A DNA stretch of 64,000 nucleotides from JBBRVW01 sp963784645 (GCA_963784645.1 CAWARY010000005.1:124001-188000); one strand, 5' to 3'; positions 1 through 8,564 are shown, counted from the stretch's first letter. Numbers and translations: made by a program. Notes: generated by a model from the sequence alone, not told the origin.

Positions 1-862
1 TGAGCTTGTTGCCGCGGGCCCGCCGGACGATGTCCTCGTACGCCGACCAGAAGCCGGCGAAGTCCATCGCCTCGGCGCCCTTGATCGAGGGGACGAGCAG
101 GGTGCGGCTGCCGTCGGGCTTCTGGATGTCGATGGCCAGGCCGAAGTTGACGTGCTCGTGGGCGACGACGGAAGGTTTGCCGTCGACCTCGGTGAAGCCG
201 TTGTTCATCTCCGGCATCTCGGCGAGCGCCTTGATCACGGCGTAGCCGATGAGGTGGGTGAAGGAGACCTTGCCGCCGCGGTTGCGCTGCAGGGCGTTGT
301 TGATGACGGTGCGGTTGTCGATGAGCAGCTTGGCCGGCACCGCGCGGACGCTGGTGGCGGTCGGCACGGTGAGGCTGGCGTTCATGTTGGACACCACCCG
401 GGCGGCGGGGCCCTTGAGGGGGCGCACGTCGTCGCCGCCGGCGTCCGGGGCGGCCGCCGGGGCGCGCTCGGCCGGTGCCGCACTCGCTGCGGGCCTCGTG
501 TCGGGCTTCGCGGGGGCGGCGGCCTTGGCCTCGGCCGGCGGGCCGGCCGGGGCGGCGGCCGGTGTCCGTGCCACCTGCTGGGTGGCAGTGCCGCCGGCGA
601 CGCGGGCGGCGGCCCGGGGAGCGGGCTCGTGGGCGGGCGCGGCAGGTGCGGCGGGGGTGCCGTTGACGGCGGGGCCGGACTCCGCCGGGCGGTAGTCCTT
701 GAAGAAGTCCCACCACGCCTGGTCGACGCTGTTCTTGTCGGCGAGGTACTGCTGGTACAGCTCGTCCACCAGCCACTCGTTGGGGCCGAAGCCACCGGGA
801 GCCTTGCTGACTGTGCTGACCGGACTGCTGGTCGGCTCCTGCTCGGAGGCTGACTGCGACAC
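1..862 (-). CDS. kgd: Multifunctional 2-oxoglutarate decarboxylase/dehydrogenase Kgd, N-terminal part (cut by window edge)
   Basis: The gene runs leftward off the window; about 287 N-terminal residues are visible of a protein usually near 1,230-1,270 residues. I start it at a GTG (860-862) giving VSQSASEQEP, just before the conserved E1o head (FGPNEWLVDELYQQYLA, residues about 26-42). Next come an Ala/Pro-rich linker (about 65-140) and the start of the E2o-like succinyltransferase domain (PLKGPAARVVSNMNASLTVP, then KVSFTHLIGYAVIKAL). In actinobacteria Kgd fuses E2o to a thiamine-dependent E1o and feeds the TCA cycle or glyoxylate/GABA branches. The fusion order and sequence are family-typical, so the call is firm although the thiamine-binding half is outside the window. 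Confidence 0.95.
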   Translation of the reverse strand, partial: MSQSASEQEPTSSPVSTVSKAPGGFGPNEWLVDELYQQYLADKNSVDQAWWDFFKDYRPAESGPAVNGTPAAPAAPAHEPAPRAAARVAGGTATQQVARTPAAAPAGPPAEAKAAAPAKPDTRPAASAAPAERAPAAAPDAGGDDVRPLKGPAARVVSNMNASLTVPTATSVRAVPAKLLIDNRTVINNALQRNRGGKVSFTHLIGYAVIKALAEMPEMNNGFTEVDGKPSVVAHEHVNFGLAIDIQKPDGSRTLLVPSIKGAEAMDFAGFWSAYEDIVRRARGNKL

Positions 863-972
863 GGCGTTGTTCGCCCTCTTCCCTGCACTGCTCGACGTGA
901 TGGCGGTGCCACTCAGCCTAGCCGCACCCGGGTGGGGGCCGGGCGGCGCCGCCGTGGCCCTGAGGGCCGGCC

Positions 973-2151
973 TCAGAGGCCCATCGACCGGGCGATCACG
1001 AGCTTCTGGACCTCGGTGGCGCCCTCCACGATGCGCAGCACCCGCAGATGCCGCAGGATCCGCTCGACCGGACCTTCGCGCAGCAGCCCCATGCCGCCGA
1101 ACACCTGGAGGCAGCGGTCGGCGACGGCGTACGCCTTCTCGGTGCAGTAGTACTTCGCTATCGACGAGTCGAGCATCGGGTTGCCGCCCGTCGTGCGGCC
1201 GGTGTCGATCGCCCAGGCGAGGTGATAGGCGATCCACCGCATCGACTCGATGTCGGCCTTGCACTCGGCCAGCGGGAACGAGACTCCCTGGTTCGCGGAA
1301 AGCGGTCCGCCGAACGCGGTCCGGCTGCGGGCGTGCGTCACGGCCTCCGCGAGGCAGTACTCCGCCAGGCCGAGTGACTGAGCGGCGAAGCCCGCGCGCC
1401 CCGCGTTGAGGAAGCCCATCGCCGCCTGGAAGCCGCGGCCCACCTCGCCGATCACGTGGTCGGCCGGGACGCGGGCGCCGTCGAACCACAGCTCCGCCGG
1501 GTGCGCGTCGGCGATGGTGGCCTGGATCTTGCCGACGCGGTACTGGTCCGCGGGCACGACGAACGCGGTGATCCCGCCGTCGGCCCGCTTCTCCTTGTCG
1601 GTCACGGCGAAGACGACGGCGAAGTCGGCCCGGTCGCCGTTGGTGATGTAGTGCTTCATCCCGTCGATGACCCATGCGTCGCCGTCGCGTCGGGCGCTGG
1701 TGCGGATCGCCTGCGCGTCGCTGCCCGCCTCGGGCTCGGTCAGGGCGAAGCACATCGTCTGCTCGCCGCGCACGACCGGCGCGAGGTAGGTGGCGTGCAG
1801 GTGCTCGGGCAGCTGGAGCAGCAGTGGGCTCGGGCCGGACGGGCTGGGGACGCCGAGGGTGAGCGGCGCCAGCCGCAGCCCGGACCGGGCGGCGTCCTCG
1901 ACCAGGAGGGTCGTGCCCAGGGTCGACAGGCCCCAGCCGCCCGCCTCCTCGGGCAGGTGGCAGGCGTAGAAGCCCTCGGCGGCCGAGCGCCGCCGTAGCC
2001 CGTCGACCGCCCGGTGCAGCGCCTCGCGGTCGGGGTCGAGGCCGGTGAGGTCCGCGTGCAGCGCCTCCTCGACCGGCCGGACCTCGCGGTCCAGGAACGT
2101 CCCGAAGGACGCCCGCAGCGCCGTCAGCTCGGCCGGGATCGTGAAGTCCAT
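973..2151 (-). CDS. Acyl-CoA dehydrogenase
   Basis: FAD-dependent alpha,beta-oxidation of an acyl-CoA thioester, 392 residues, close to the family norm. The FAD/substrate motif CFALTEPEAGSDAQ is visible mid-protein, as are the C-terminal helix RCLQVFGGMGLLREGPVERI and, near the end, RIVEGATEVQKL, where short/medium-chain enzymes have IYEGTSQIQ with the catalytic Glu. I chose ATG at 2149-2151 (MDFTIPAELTALRASF), where family homology begins; the frame stays open upstream without resemblance. Substrate chain length cannot be told. It lies 110 bp from kgd on the same strand with no sign of coupling. Confidence 0.88.
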   Translation of the reverse strand: MDFTIPAELTALRASFGTFLDREVRPVEEALHADLTGLDPDREALHRAVDGLRRRSAAEGFYACHLPEEAGGWGLSTLGTTLLVEDAARSGLRLAPLTLGVPSPSGPSPLLLQLPEHLHATYLAPVVRGEQTMCFALTEPEAGSDAQAIRTSARRDGDAWVIDGMKHYITNGDRADFAVVFAVTDKEKRADGGITAFVVPADQYRVGKIQATIADAHPAELWFDGARVPADHVIGEVGRGFQAAMGFLNAGRAGFAAQSLGLAEYCLAEAVTHARSRTAFGGPLSANQGVSFPLAECKADIESMRWIAYHLAWAIDTGRTTGGNPMLDSSIAKYYCTEKAYAVADRCLQVFGGMGLLREGPVERILRHLRVLRIVEGATEVQKLVIARSMGL

Positions 2152-2309
2152 GCCCTCGATCCAACACCCGGCCGGTGCCGGTCGACACTCGTCGCGTAGT
2201 CGCAGTCGTGACGTGCGGGTCAGGTCACAGGCGCTTCGGAGGGCGACGGTGAGGTCTCGCCGATCGTGGCTGTCACGCCGCCGTCTGACCTGCCCGGATG
2301 GTGTCGAGT

Positions 2310-2350
2310 GGCCCCGCCAGGCACCTGGAATCCACCTCCCTAGCGGGGCC
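2310..2350. terminator. Hairpin in the 313-bp gap between the ArsR-type gene and the acyl-CoA dehydrogenase
   Basis: Arms at 2310-2321 (GGCCCCGCCAGG) and 2339-2350 (CCTAGCGGGGCC) pair with one mismatch around a 17-nt loop. It sits about 115 nt past the stop of the leftward ArsR-type gene, so a terminator for that gene is plausible; there is no U-tract. The rest of gap 2152-2464 shows no gene. Confidence 0.4.
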
Positions 2351-2464
2351 AGTGGGCTGCCTCGGTGACAGGTGACCTCGAGAAGTCGCGGACGGTGAGG
2401 CTGCACGCCGTCCTCCCCAGCCTGCTCTGACCGCGCCACGACGGCGGGTGGGGGCAGCACGAGG

Positions 2465-3067
2465 TCACGGGCGCGGGGGCTCGGGGGCCATCCGGATCGA
2501 CAGGTGGACCTGGCGGGCGCCGTCGGGTGCGGCCCCGAGCGGCCGCGTGGTCCGGAAGTACGGCTGCAGCACGGCCATCATCGCGACCGAGATCTCTCGC
2601 AGCTCGTCGACCGTGACGACGACGGTGCTGCTGGACATCAGCGCGGCCTCGCGCCACGCCGGTTCCGCGGCCGCGCGGTCGACGAAGTCGAGCACCTTGG
2701 CGTCCGAGCTGGCGAGCATCACCCGGGCGAGCGTCGAGTCCATCGCCTGCGCGTGCCGAGGGTCGCCGCCCGGGTCGGGGTCGCTCACCCAGCTGGTGAT
2801 CGCGGCCCGCCACACCCGCTCGCGGCCGTCGCGGTCGCGGGAGTCGTCGGGCTCGACGAAGCCGTGTCGGGCCAGCAGCCGCAGGTGGTAGCTGCAGGCG
2901 CTGGGGGACAGGCCCGCCACCCCGGCCACCTCGGTGGCCGTCGCCGGCCCGTCGGACTGCAGCTTCTCGAGGATCGCGTAGCGACCGGCGTGGGCGAGGG
3001 CGCGCAGCGCGCCAGGGTCGGAGATCCGCCGGCCGTACGGCGTCTCGCGGGGGTCGCTGTCGCTCAT
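2465..3067 (-). CDS. ArsR-type winged-helix transcriptional regulator
   Basis: A 200-residue DNA-binding protein starting at ATG 3065-3067 (MSDSDPRETPYGRR). The winged helix is at the N-terminus: ALRALAHAGRYAILEKL, then GPATATEVAGVAGLSPSACS as recognition region, then YHLRLLARHGFVEPDD. The remaining about 110 residues are a C-terminal extension typical of the HTH_20-type branch; no metal-binding Cys cluster is seen, so the ligand is not evidently a metal. It faces an MFS transporter with 64 bp between starts, and that gap holds a perfect inverted repeat. The usual reading of this pair is a repressor that controls itself and the exporter. Confidence 0.85.
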   Translation of the reverse strand: MSDSDPRETPYGRRISDPGALRALAHAGRYAILEKLQSDGPATATEVAGVAGLSPSACSYHLRLLARHGFVEPDDSRDRDGRERVWRAAITSWVSDPDPGGDPRHAQAMDSTLARVMLASSDAKVLDFVDRAAAEPAWREAALMSSSTVVVTVDELREISVAMMAVLQPYFRTTRPLGAAPDGARQVHLSIRMAPEPPRP

Positions 3068-3089
3068 GCCGGCTAGATTATCTGAAACA

Positions 3090-3118
3090 ACCCCTTCACA
3101 ACAGAGATGTGAAGGGGT
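3090..3118. promoter_or_regulatory. Perfect 11-bp dyad operator between divergent ArsR-type regulator and MFS gene
   Basis: ACCCCTTCACA at 3090-3100 is the exact reverse complement of TGTGAAGGGGT at 3108-3118, with a 7-nt spacer. A further half-site-like TTTCACA lies at 3121-3127, just before the GTG start of the transporter at 3132. Location between divergent genes and symmetry suit a dimeric ArsR-family repressor; binding by the adjacent protein is inference. Confidence 0.7.
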
Positions 3119-3131
3119 ACTTTCACATTTC

Positions 3132-4454
3132 GTGGACACCGACACGACCCGCCCCGGCCGCGAGGCCGCGCCCACCGCGACCGCCACCGCCGGCAGCTCG
3201 GCCGGCCGGGCGGCGCCGCCCGCCGCACCGGACGTCCGGGCAGCGCTCCGCACCCGGGACGCCCGCCTCGTCTTCAGCGCCTACGCCGTCTCGGCGGTCG
3301 GCAGCGAGGTCACGGTCCTCGCCATCCCGCTGGCGGCCGCGGTGCTGCTCGGCGCCAGCCCGCTGCAGATGGGCCTGCTGACGGCTGCCGGAACCGCGCC
3401 GTACGTCGGGTTCGCACTGGTGGTGGGTGCGTGGGTCGACCGGTTGCGCCGCCGGCGGCCGCTGATGGTGGCGGCCGACCTGCTGGCTGCCGTCGCGCTG
3501 CTCACCGTGCCGCTCGCCTGGGCGTTCGGTGTCCTGTCGGTCGGCCAGCTGGTTGCCGTCGAGCTCGTCGTCGGCGTGGCGCGGGTGACCTTCCGCCCCA
3601 CCTTCAGCACCCACCTGCCGGACGTGGTGCCGGCGCACGCCCTCACGACGGCCAGCTCGCGGCTGCGGGCTTCGGAGGCGACCGCGATGTTGGCCGGACC
3701 GACCCTCGGCGGCTCGCTGGTGCAGCTGCTCACGGCGCCGGTCGCGGTGCTGGCCGACGCGCTCTCGTTCCTCCTCTCTGCGGTGCTGGTGAGCCGGGTC
3801 CGCGCCCCGGAGCGGGTCGGGTACGTCCCGGCCGCCCGCCGGCGTCTGGTCCAGGAGATCGGCGAGGGGATGACCTACCTGTTCCGGGACCGCCGGCTTC
3901 GGGCGATCGCGGGGGCGGCCGCGAACGTGAACTTCTTCGGCCTGATGATCTTCGCCCTGCTCGTGGTCTACCTCACGCGCGACCACGGCTTCACGCCGCT
4001 GATGATCGCTGCGGTGACGGTCGCGGGCGGCCTCGGCTCGCTCGCCGGCGCGATCATGGCGCCGAAGGTGTCGGCCCGGATCGGTCGCGGCCGGACGATC
4101 ATGTGCGGCTCGGCGGTCTTCTCCGTCGGGATGATCGCCTTCCCCGCTGCCCACGGCCCGCGGTGGCTGGTGCTCGCGATCCTCTGCGTCAACGAGGTCG
4201 TCGTCGGCATCGGCATCATGCTCTTCGACGTGACCACTGGAGCGTTCTACCTGACCGACGTCCCCGACGCGATCCGCGGCCGGGTCAACACCTCGATGTC
4301 GACCGTGTCGCAGGGCGTCAAGGCGCTCGGCGCGCTCGCCGGTGGCGCGATCGGCACGGCCTACGGCGTGCGGCCGGCGCTGTGGGTCGCGGCGATCGGC
4401 GCCACGACGACCGTGCTGTGGACCGTGTTCTCGCCGCTGCGCAGCACCGAGTGA
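3132..4454 (+). CDS. MFS transporter (drug/multidrug efflux type)
   Basis: A 440-residue polytopic membrane protein. I take GTG at 3132 (VDTDTTRPGREAAPT) because an upstream in-frame ATG would put coding sequence across the operator. After an Ala/Pro-rich cytoplasmic head of about 45 residues come some twelve hydrophobic segments; the loop between TM2 and TM3 carries the MFS signature as GAWVDRLRRRRPLMV. Overall it matches the family commonly annotated as macrolide/multidrug efflux MFS in actinobacteria, but no substrate can be assigned. Expression is probably controlled by the divergent ArsR-type regulator. Confidence 0.85.
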   Translation: MDTDTTRPGREAAPTATATAGSSAGRAAPPAAPDVRAALRTRDARLVFSAYAVSAVGSEVTVLAIPLAAAVLLGASPLQMGLLTAAGTAPYVGFALVVGAWVDRLRRRRPLMVAADLLAAVALLTVPLAWAFGVLSVGQLVAVELVVGVARVTFRPTFSTHLPDVVPAHALTTASSRLRASEATAMLAGPTLGGSLVQLLTAPVAVLADALSFLLSAVLVSRVRAPERVGYVPAARRRLVQEIGEGMTYLFRDRRLRAIAGAAANVNFFGLMIFALLVVYLTRDHGFTPLMIAAVTVAGGLGSLAGAIMAPKVSARIGRGRTIMCGSAVFSVGMIAFPAAHGPRWLVLAILCVNEVVVGIGIMLFDVTTGAFYLTDVPDAIRGRVNTSMSTVSQGVKALGALAGGAIGTAYGVRPALWVAAIGATTTVLWTVFSPLRSTE

Positions 4455-4489
4455 CGCCGCGCCATCGGGGCCGCCTGACCAAACAAGAT

Positions 4490-4557
4490 CGTTTGCGACC
4501 TGGCTCCCCGACATGCCGGGCGGCGCCCCGGCATGTCGGGGGCCAAGGTCGCAAACG
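4490..4557. repeat. Dispersed palindromic element, family 1, copy 1 (68 nt)
   Basis: Outer arms CGTTTGCGACCT (4490-4501) and AGGTCGCAAACG (4546-4557) are perfectly complementary; inner arms of 15 nt (4506-4520 and 4527-4541, beginning CCCCGACATGCC) also pair perfectly around a 6-nt loop. A second copy of the same length and layout lies at 32394-32461 (about 84% identical by hand alignment). Placed 36 bp after the MFS stop, it could end transcription, but its repetition suggests a REP-like element. Confidence 0.85.
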
Positions 4558-4616
4558 AGCGCTCGGGGTGGGGGGCGCGGGTACCGTGGTGCGACGTGCA
4601 GGGGGGAACAGCAGCG

Positions 4617-6119
4617 GTGCGCCGCGCGGCAGCGGTCTGGCTGGTGCTCGCCACGCTGACGGCGCTCCTGGGGCCGGCCCGACCGGCGGCCGCCGCGCCG
4701 GCGCGACCGGAGTCGCGGCTCGAGGTCGCCCTGCGGGACGCCCGCACGTACGCCCTGCACCAGCTCCGGCGCACCGACCGCCGGCTGAAGCCCGGCCGCT
4801 ACCCGACGGTGGCGGTCGGGAGCGCACCGTGGCGCACCAGCGGCACCAACGGCTGGCTGGCCGGGTTCTGGCCGGGCCGGCTGTGGCTCGCGTACGAGCT
4901 GACCGGTGACCGGACCTGGGCCCGGCGGGCGGTGGCGCGACAGGCGCCCCTCGCCGTCCGCCAGGACGACTCCACGACGCACGACCTCGGCTTCCTGCTG
5001 CAGACCTCCTTCGGGCAGGGCGCCGACCTGCTCGGTCGCAGCGAGGACGCCGCCGTCGTGCAGCGCGCCGCCGCTGCGCTGGCCGCGCGGTTCGTGCCGT
5101 CGGTGGGGGCGCTGCGCAGCTGGGACGGACCGGCGGGCCAGGCGACGGTCATCGTGGACAGCCTGATGAACCTCGAGCTGCTCCTGTGGGCGGCCGACCA
5201 CGGCGGTCCCGCGCAGTGGCGCGACCTGGCGGTGCAGCACGCGCTCACGGTGGCCCGGTGGCAGGTGCGGCCCGACGGCAGCACCTTCCACGTCGTGCGC
5301 TTCGACGAGTCGACCGGCCTGCCGGTCTGGTCGGGCACCGCGCAGGGGCTGGCCGACTGGTCCACCTGGGCACGCGGTCAGTCGTGGGCGGTGCACGGCT
5401 TCACGACGGTGTACGCCGCCTCGCGCGACCCGCGGCTGCTCGACGCCGCGCGGCGGGTCGCCGGCTTCGCCCTGTCGCACCTGCCCCCCGACGGCGTGCC
5501 GTGGTGGGACTACGACGCGCCGGGCACCCGCCGCGACACCACCGCCGCCGCGGTGCTGGCGTCGGGACTGCTCGACCTGGCCCGCGTCGACCCGGACCCG
5601 GCTCGCCGGGCGACCTGGCGGGACGCTGCGATGCACACGCTGCGCGCCCTGGTCGGCCCGCGCTACCTGGCCAAGGGCACCGGCGCCTGGTCGGTGCTGC
5701 TGCACGGCAGGCACGACCCGGCGTACGACGACGCGGGGGTGACCTATGGCGACCACTACCTGCTCGAGGCGCTGCTGCGGGTCCAGCTGCTGCCCCCGAC
5801 CCGTGCTGCCCGGCCGCTGCGCGCGGTCCAGGGCCTTGCCGGTGGCGGGGTCCGGGCCGACCTCGGCGCGTCCCGGCGGGTCAGCGCCGTGTCGGTCCGG
5901 TGGCGGCACGGCGGCGACGCCGCGACCCGGTTCGTCGTCCAGGTGTCGACGGACGGTGCCAGCTGGTCGACGGTGCGCGGCGGGGTGAGCAGCGGGCGCA
6001 GCACGGCGGCCGAGACCTACGACCTGCGGGACCGCACCACCCGGTTCGTGCGGGTGCGGCCGCTCGGGTCGACCGACGGCACCGAGGGCCGGGTGCTGGG
6101 CCTCACGCTCCGGCGCTGA
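4617..6119 (+). CDS. Secreted GH88-like glycoside hydrolase with C-terminal discoidin-like domain
   Basis: About 500 residues. An N-terminal signal peptide (VRRAAAVWLVLATLTALLGP, cut near PAAAA) is followed by an alpha/alpha-barrel resembling unsaturated glucuronyl hydrolases of GH88: NGWLAGFWPGRLWLAYELTG, then THDLGFLLQTSFG, then VIVDSLMNLELLLWAA, which supply the two Asp positions used by GH88 enzymes. The last about 100 residues form a beta-rich F5/8-C-like module (VSAVSVRWRHGG, FVVQVSTDGASW, FVRVRPLG), probably carbohydrate-binding. Start: GTG 4617 has GGGGGGAA 7 nt upstream; GTG 4596 is an alternative, 8 nt after a TACCGT box. Likely role: removing uronic or related sugars from polysaccharide fragments outside the cell; the substrate is inferred only from family. 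Confidence 0.72.
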   Translation: MRRAAAVWLVLATLTALLGPARPAAAAPARPESRLEVALRDARTYALHQLRRTDRRLKPGRYPTVAVGSAPWRTSGTNGWLAGFWPGRLWLAYELTGDRTWARRAVARQAPLAVRQDDSTTHDLGFLLQTSFGQGADLLGRSEDAAVVQRAAAALAARFVPSVGALRSWDGPAGQATVIVDSLMNLELLLWAADHGGPAQWRDLAVQHALTVARWQVRPDGSTFHVVRFDESTGLPVWSGTAQGLADWSTWARGQSWAVHGFTTVYAASRDPRLLDAARRVAGFALSHLPPDGVPWWDYDAPGTRRDTTAAAVLASGLLDLARVDPDPARRATWRDAAMHTLRALVGPRYLAKGTGAWSVLLHGRHDPAYDDAGVTYGDHYLLEALLRVQLLPPTRAARPLRAVQGLAGGGVRADLGASRRVSAVSVRWRHGGDAATRFVVQVSTDGASWSTVRGGVSSGRSTAAETYDLRDRTTRFVRVRPLGSTDGTEGRVLGLTLRR

Positions 6120-6192
6120 GCTCTCCTCGGCGGAGGCGCACGTTCTCCAGATCAAGTTCACGATCAAGAGCGGCTGTGGAGGAGGAGAGCTC
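6118..6192. terminator. Long-range 11-bp inverted repeat after the GH88-like gene
   Basis: GAGCTCTCCTC (6118-6128, overlapping the stop codon) and GAGGAGAGCTC (6182-6192) are exact complements 53 nt apart, in the 222-bp gap between two convergent genes. It could form a long hairpin that stops transcription from both sides; the large loop makes this weak. Nothing else is seen in the gap. Confidence 0.3.
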
Positions 6193-6341
6193 GGCTGCGC
6201 GCTGCCCGGGCGTGACCCAGGTGCCCCGGCTCGTCGAGTGGCGCGTTCAGGCCACGTCGTGTCCGATTCGCCCGGGTGCTGGGGAGCACAACCCGCCACT
6301 CACGCATGTCTGGCTGCTCGTGATCTCGGAGCGACGTGGGG

Positions 6342-6788
6342 TCAGCGGCGGTGCTGCCTCGGCGTCGTGATGACCGTGAGCAGCCCGACCAGCACCAGCA
6401 TCCCGGCGAGGAACAGGGTCGCGGCGATGATCGCGGTCTCGGTGCGATCGGCCGCGGTGGCGTCGAGCCGGTCCAGGGTGAGCTTGTTCGACAGGCTGAA
6501 GGCCAGCGACGCCGCCCCCGCCAGCATCACGAGCACGGCGCCGAACTTCGTCGCACCGCCGCCGAAGCTCACGACGACGGTGAGGATCGCGACGGCGGCC
6601 AGGAACCACAGCGGCACCGAGAGACCGGTGCCCCAGCCGTAGAGCCAGTCGTCGCCGATCCGATCGACCTTGCCCGGGGTGTCGAGGAAGCTCAGGTCGT
6701 ACGGCCGGTCGTGGTCGACCGACACCCACGCGCCCGCGAGGTTGGCGGCGACCCACATCACGCCGAGGAAGACCAGCAGCCTGCGCAC
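6342..6788 (-). CDS. Four-helix integral membrane protein of unknown function
   Basis: A 148-residue protein starting at GTG 6786-6788 (VRRLLVFLGVMWVAANLAG). Four hydrophobic segments are visible at about 3-20, 50-70, 80-100 and 115-138. Between TM1 and TM2 is a polar loop with DHDRPYDLSFLDTPGKVDRI. I do not recognise a family. The gene follows the DUF3052-like gene by 61 bp on the same strand, so the two may be co-transcribed. Reading the frame further upstream gives only low-complexity Arg-rich sequence, so the longer start is unlikely. Confidence 0.6.
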   Translation of the reverse strand: MRRLLVFLGVMWVAANLAGAWVSVDHDRPYDLSFLDTPGKVDRIGDDWLYGWGTGLSVPLWFLAAVAILTVVVSFGGGATKFGAVLVMLAGAASLAFSLSNKLTLDRLDATAADRTETAIIAATLFLAGMLVLVGLLTVITTPRQHRR

Positions 6789-6849
6789 GCGCCCAGGGTG
6801 ACAGGTCGGCAGCGCCGAGGTGGGGACGTGGTCGGACGTAGGGACAGGA

Positions 6850-7263
6850 TCACCGGTCGCGCAGCCGGACGACGAACCGCAGCGCCGACCACGTCGCGTC
6901 GACGGCGCACACCTTGTTGTCGACCAGCCCGGCCGCCAGCCCGTGCTCGCGGACGACGTTCTCGTCCAGGTCCGTGACGACGCCGCTGCTGCGCTTGGGC
7001 CACAGCACCCACAGACCGCCCGCGCTGGTGAGCCGGGCCGACGACGGCCGGAACCGTCGCTCGAGGGCCGACCGGTCCGGCGCGAAGGCCAGCACCACGT
7101 CGTACGGCGCCCGGCCGGCACGCCGGTGCAGCTCGACACCCGGCAGCGGGCCGAGCGTGTCGTCCTCGAAGCCGGCCGGGGCCCCGGCCAGCAGCACCCG
7201 GGCGCCGGGTGCGATGCCGAGCTTCCTCGGGAGCGGCGTCCCCGAGTAGCCGGCGGCGGTCAC
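6850..7263 (-). CDS. DUF3052 family protein
   Basis: A 137-residue soluble protein of a small actinobacterial family with unknown role. The N-terminus MTAAGYSGTPLPRKLGIAPG and the block LWVLWPKRSSGVVTDLDENV match DUF3052 as I know it. No catalytic motif or membrane segment is seen. It lies 27 bp upstream of the end of the NlpC/P60 gene and 61 bp ahead of a small membrane-protein gene, all leftward. Function is not assignable from sequence. Confidence 0.75.
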   Translation of the reverse strand: MTAAGYSGTPLPRKLGIAPGARVLLAGAPAGFEDDTLGPLPGVELHRRAGRAPYDVVLAFAPDRSALERRFRPSSARLTSAGGLWVLWPKRSSGVVTDLDENVVREHGLAAGLVDNKVCAVDATWSALRFVVRLRDR

Positions 7264-7290
7264 GGCGGCACCGTACCGGGGCGGTGACGG

Positions 7291-8442
7291 TCAGGGCCGG
7301 AAGGTCCCGAGCAGGTCCGGGCGCCAGATGCCGGCGACCCGGACGTCGGCGCCGGGGTGCGGCGCCTCGACCATCAGCCCGGCGCCCAGGTAGAGCCCGA
7401 CGTGGTAGACCGTCGCGAGGTCGGCCGGGTCGGCGGCGTAGACGACCAGGTCGCCCGGCCGGGCGTCGGCGAGCGGGACGGGCGGTGCCTGCCGGGCCTG
7501 GCCGACGCTCCAGTGGTCGAGGTCGACCCCACCGTGCTGCCACGCGAGCATCGTCAGGCCGGAGCAGTCGAACGCGTCCGGCCCCGCGGCTCCCCACTCG
7601 TACGGCTTGCCGACCTGGTCGAGAGCGAACTGCACGGCGTCGCGGGCACCGGCCTCGGAGCCGCGCGGCCGCACCAGGTCCGGCTGCGGCATCCCGTGCG
7701 AGAAGACCCAGTCGACGGCGGACCGCGCGCGGTCGGCGTCCCGCCCCGCGAGCAGGCGCAGCTCGGCCGGCAGGTCGCTGCCGCGTGCCGCCGCGAGCTC
7801 GCGCAGCAGCCGGGCCCGTTCCGCGGCGAGCGCGTCTGCCTCTGCCTGCTGGTCGGTCAGCCGCGACTCCACCGTCGTCCGGGCCGCATCGGCGGCCGTG
7901 GCCTCGGCCCGGACCCGGACCAGGGCGGCCTCGATGCGCTGCTGCGCCTCGGTCAGGAGCTGCTCCTGCGTGGTCGCACTCGTGAGGGCCGCGGCGCGCG
8001 CCTGGCCGACGAAGCGGATCGCCGCGCTGCGGTGCAGCAGGTCCCTGGCCCCGTCGGCCGAGAGGACCGCGGACCAGGCAGCCATCGGGCCGCCGGACCG
8101 GTAGGCCGCGGCCGCCCAGCGACCCAGCTCGTCGCGGGCGGTGCCGGCGGCCGCCACGGCGGTGGCGAGCGCGGCCTCGGCCGCCTGCTGGTCCCGCTCG
8201 GCTGCCGACAACGCCACCTGGACGGCGTCGTAGGCCTCCACCGCCAGCGCAACCTGCACCTGCAGCACCGCGAGCCGGTCCTGTGCGCTCTCGATCCGGA
8301 GCTCGAGGTCAGCGACCGCCAGGCCGGTCGGTACCGCTGCCGGCTCCTCGGGCCCGACGGCGGCCGCGGCCGGCTGGCCGGCCAGCACCGCCGCGGCGAG
8401 CAGCAGCGGGACGCCGAGCAGCACGACGGACGGTCGAGACAC
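7291..8442 (-). CDS. Secreted NlpC/P60 cell-wall endopeptidase with coiled-coil domain
   Basis: Peptidoglycan hydrolase of the RipA/CwlO type, 383 residues. I start it at GTG 8440-8442 (VSRPSVVLLGVPLLLAAAVL), which has GAGGG 8 nt upstream and gives a signal peptide ending near AAAA. Residues about 43-225 are a long Ala/Arg/Glu-rich coiled coil, as in hydrolases held or activated by FtsEX-like complexes. The C-terminal NlpC/P60 domain has the catalytic Cys in DAFDCSGLTMLAW (C293) and the His in VYHVGLYLG (H347). It would cut the stem peptide between D-Glu and the diamino acid. The 240-bp upstream region carries an 11-bp-spaced triplet repeat and a 22-bp palindrome. Confidence 0.88.
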   Translation of the reverse strand: MSRPSVVLLGVPLLLAAAVLAGQPAAAAVGPEEPAAVPTGLAVADLELRIESAQDRLAVLQVQVALAVEAYDAVQVALSAAERDQQAAEAALATAVAAAGTARDELGRWAAAAYRSGGPMAAWSAVLSADGARDLLHRSAAIRFVGQARAAALTSATTQEQLLTEAQQRIEAALVRVRAEATAADAARTTVESRLTDQQAEADALAAERARLLRELAAARGSDLPAELRLLAGRDADRARSAVDWVFSHGMPQPDLVRPRGSEAGARDAVQFALDQVGKPYEWGAAGPDAFDCSGLTMLAWQHGGVDLDHWSVGQARQAPPVPLADARPGDLVVYAADPADLATVYHVGLYLGAGLMVEAPHPGADVRVAGIWRPDLLGTFRP

Positions 8443-8538
8443 GTGACGGGCCCTCTTCGCTCCCACACCCGGTGATCGGACCAAGCCGCCACAGCGTGTG
8501 CCCGACGCGTGGGGAGCTGTGGCCAGATGACAGCGCCG

Positions 8539-8564
8539 TCATGCGGCGCTCATCCCGCTGTCAT
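8539..8564. promoter_or_regulatory. Three TCAT direct repeats at 11-bp spacing upstream of the NlpC/P60 gene
   Basis: TCAT occurs at 8539, 8550 and 8561, each followed by similar bases (TCATGCGG, TCATCCCG, TCATCCGG). Exact 11-bp spacing is the layout bound by OmpR/PhoB-family response regulators. The array lies about 97-122 bp upstream of the leftward NlpC/P60 start. It also sits inside a dyad of GATGACAGCG (8526-8535) and CGCTGTCATC (8556-8565). Confidence 0.5.

Noticed and set aside
3123..6299. Very long open frame on the minus strand (over 1,000 codons) opposite the MFS and GH88-like genes
   Set aside because: Arg/Pro/Gly/His-rich translation without domains, antisense to two well-supported genes; a by-product of high GC.
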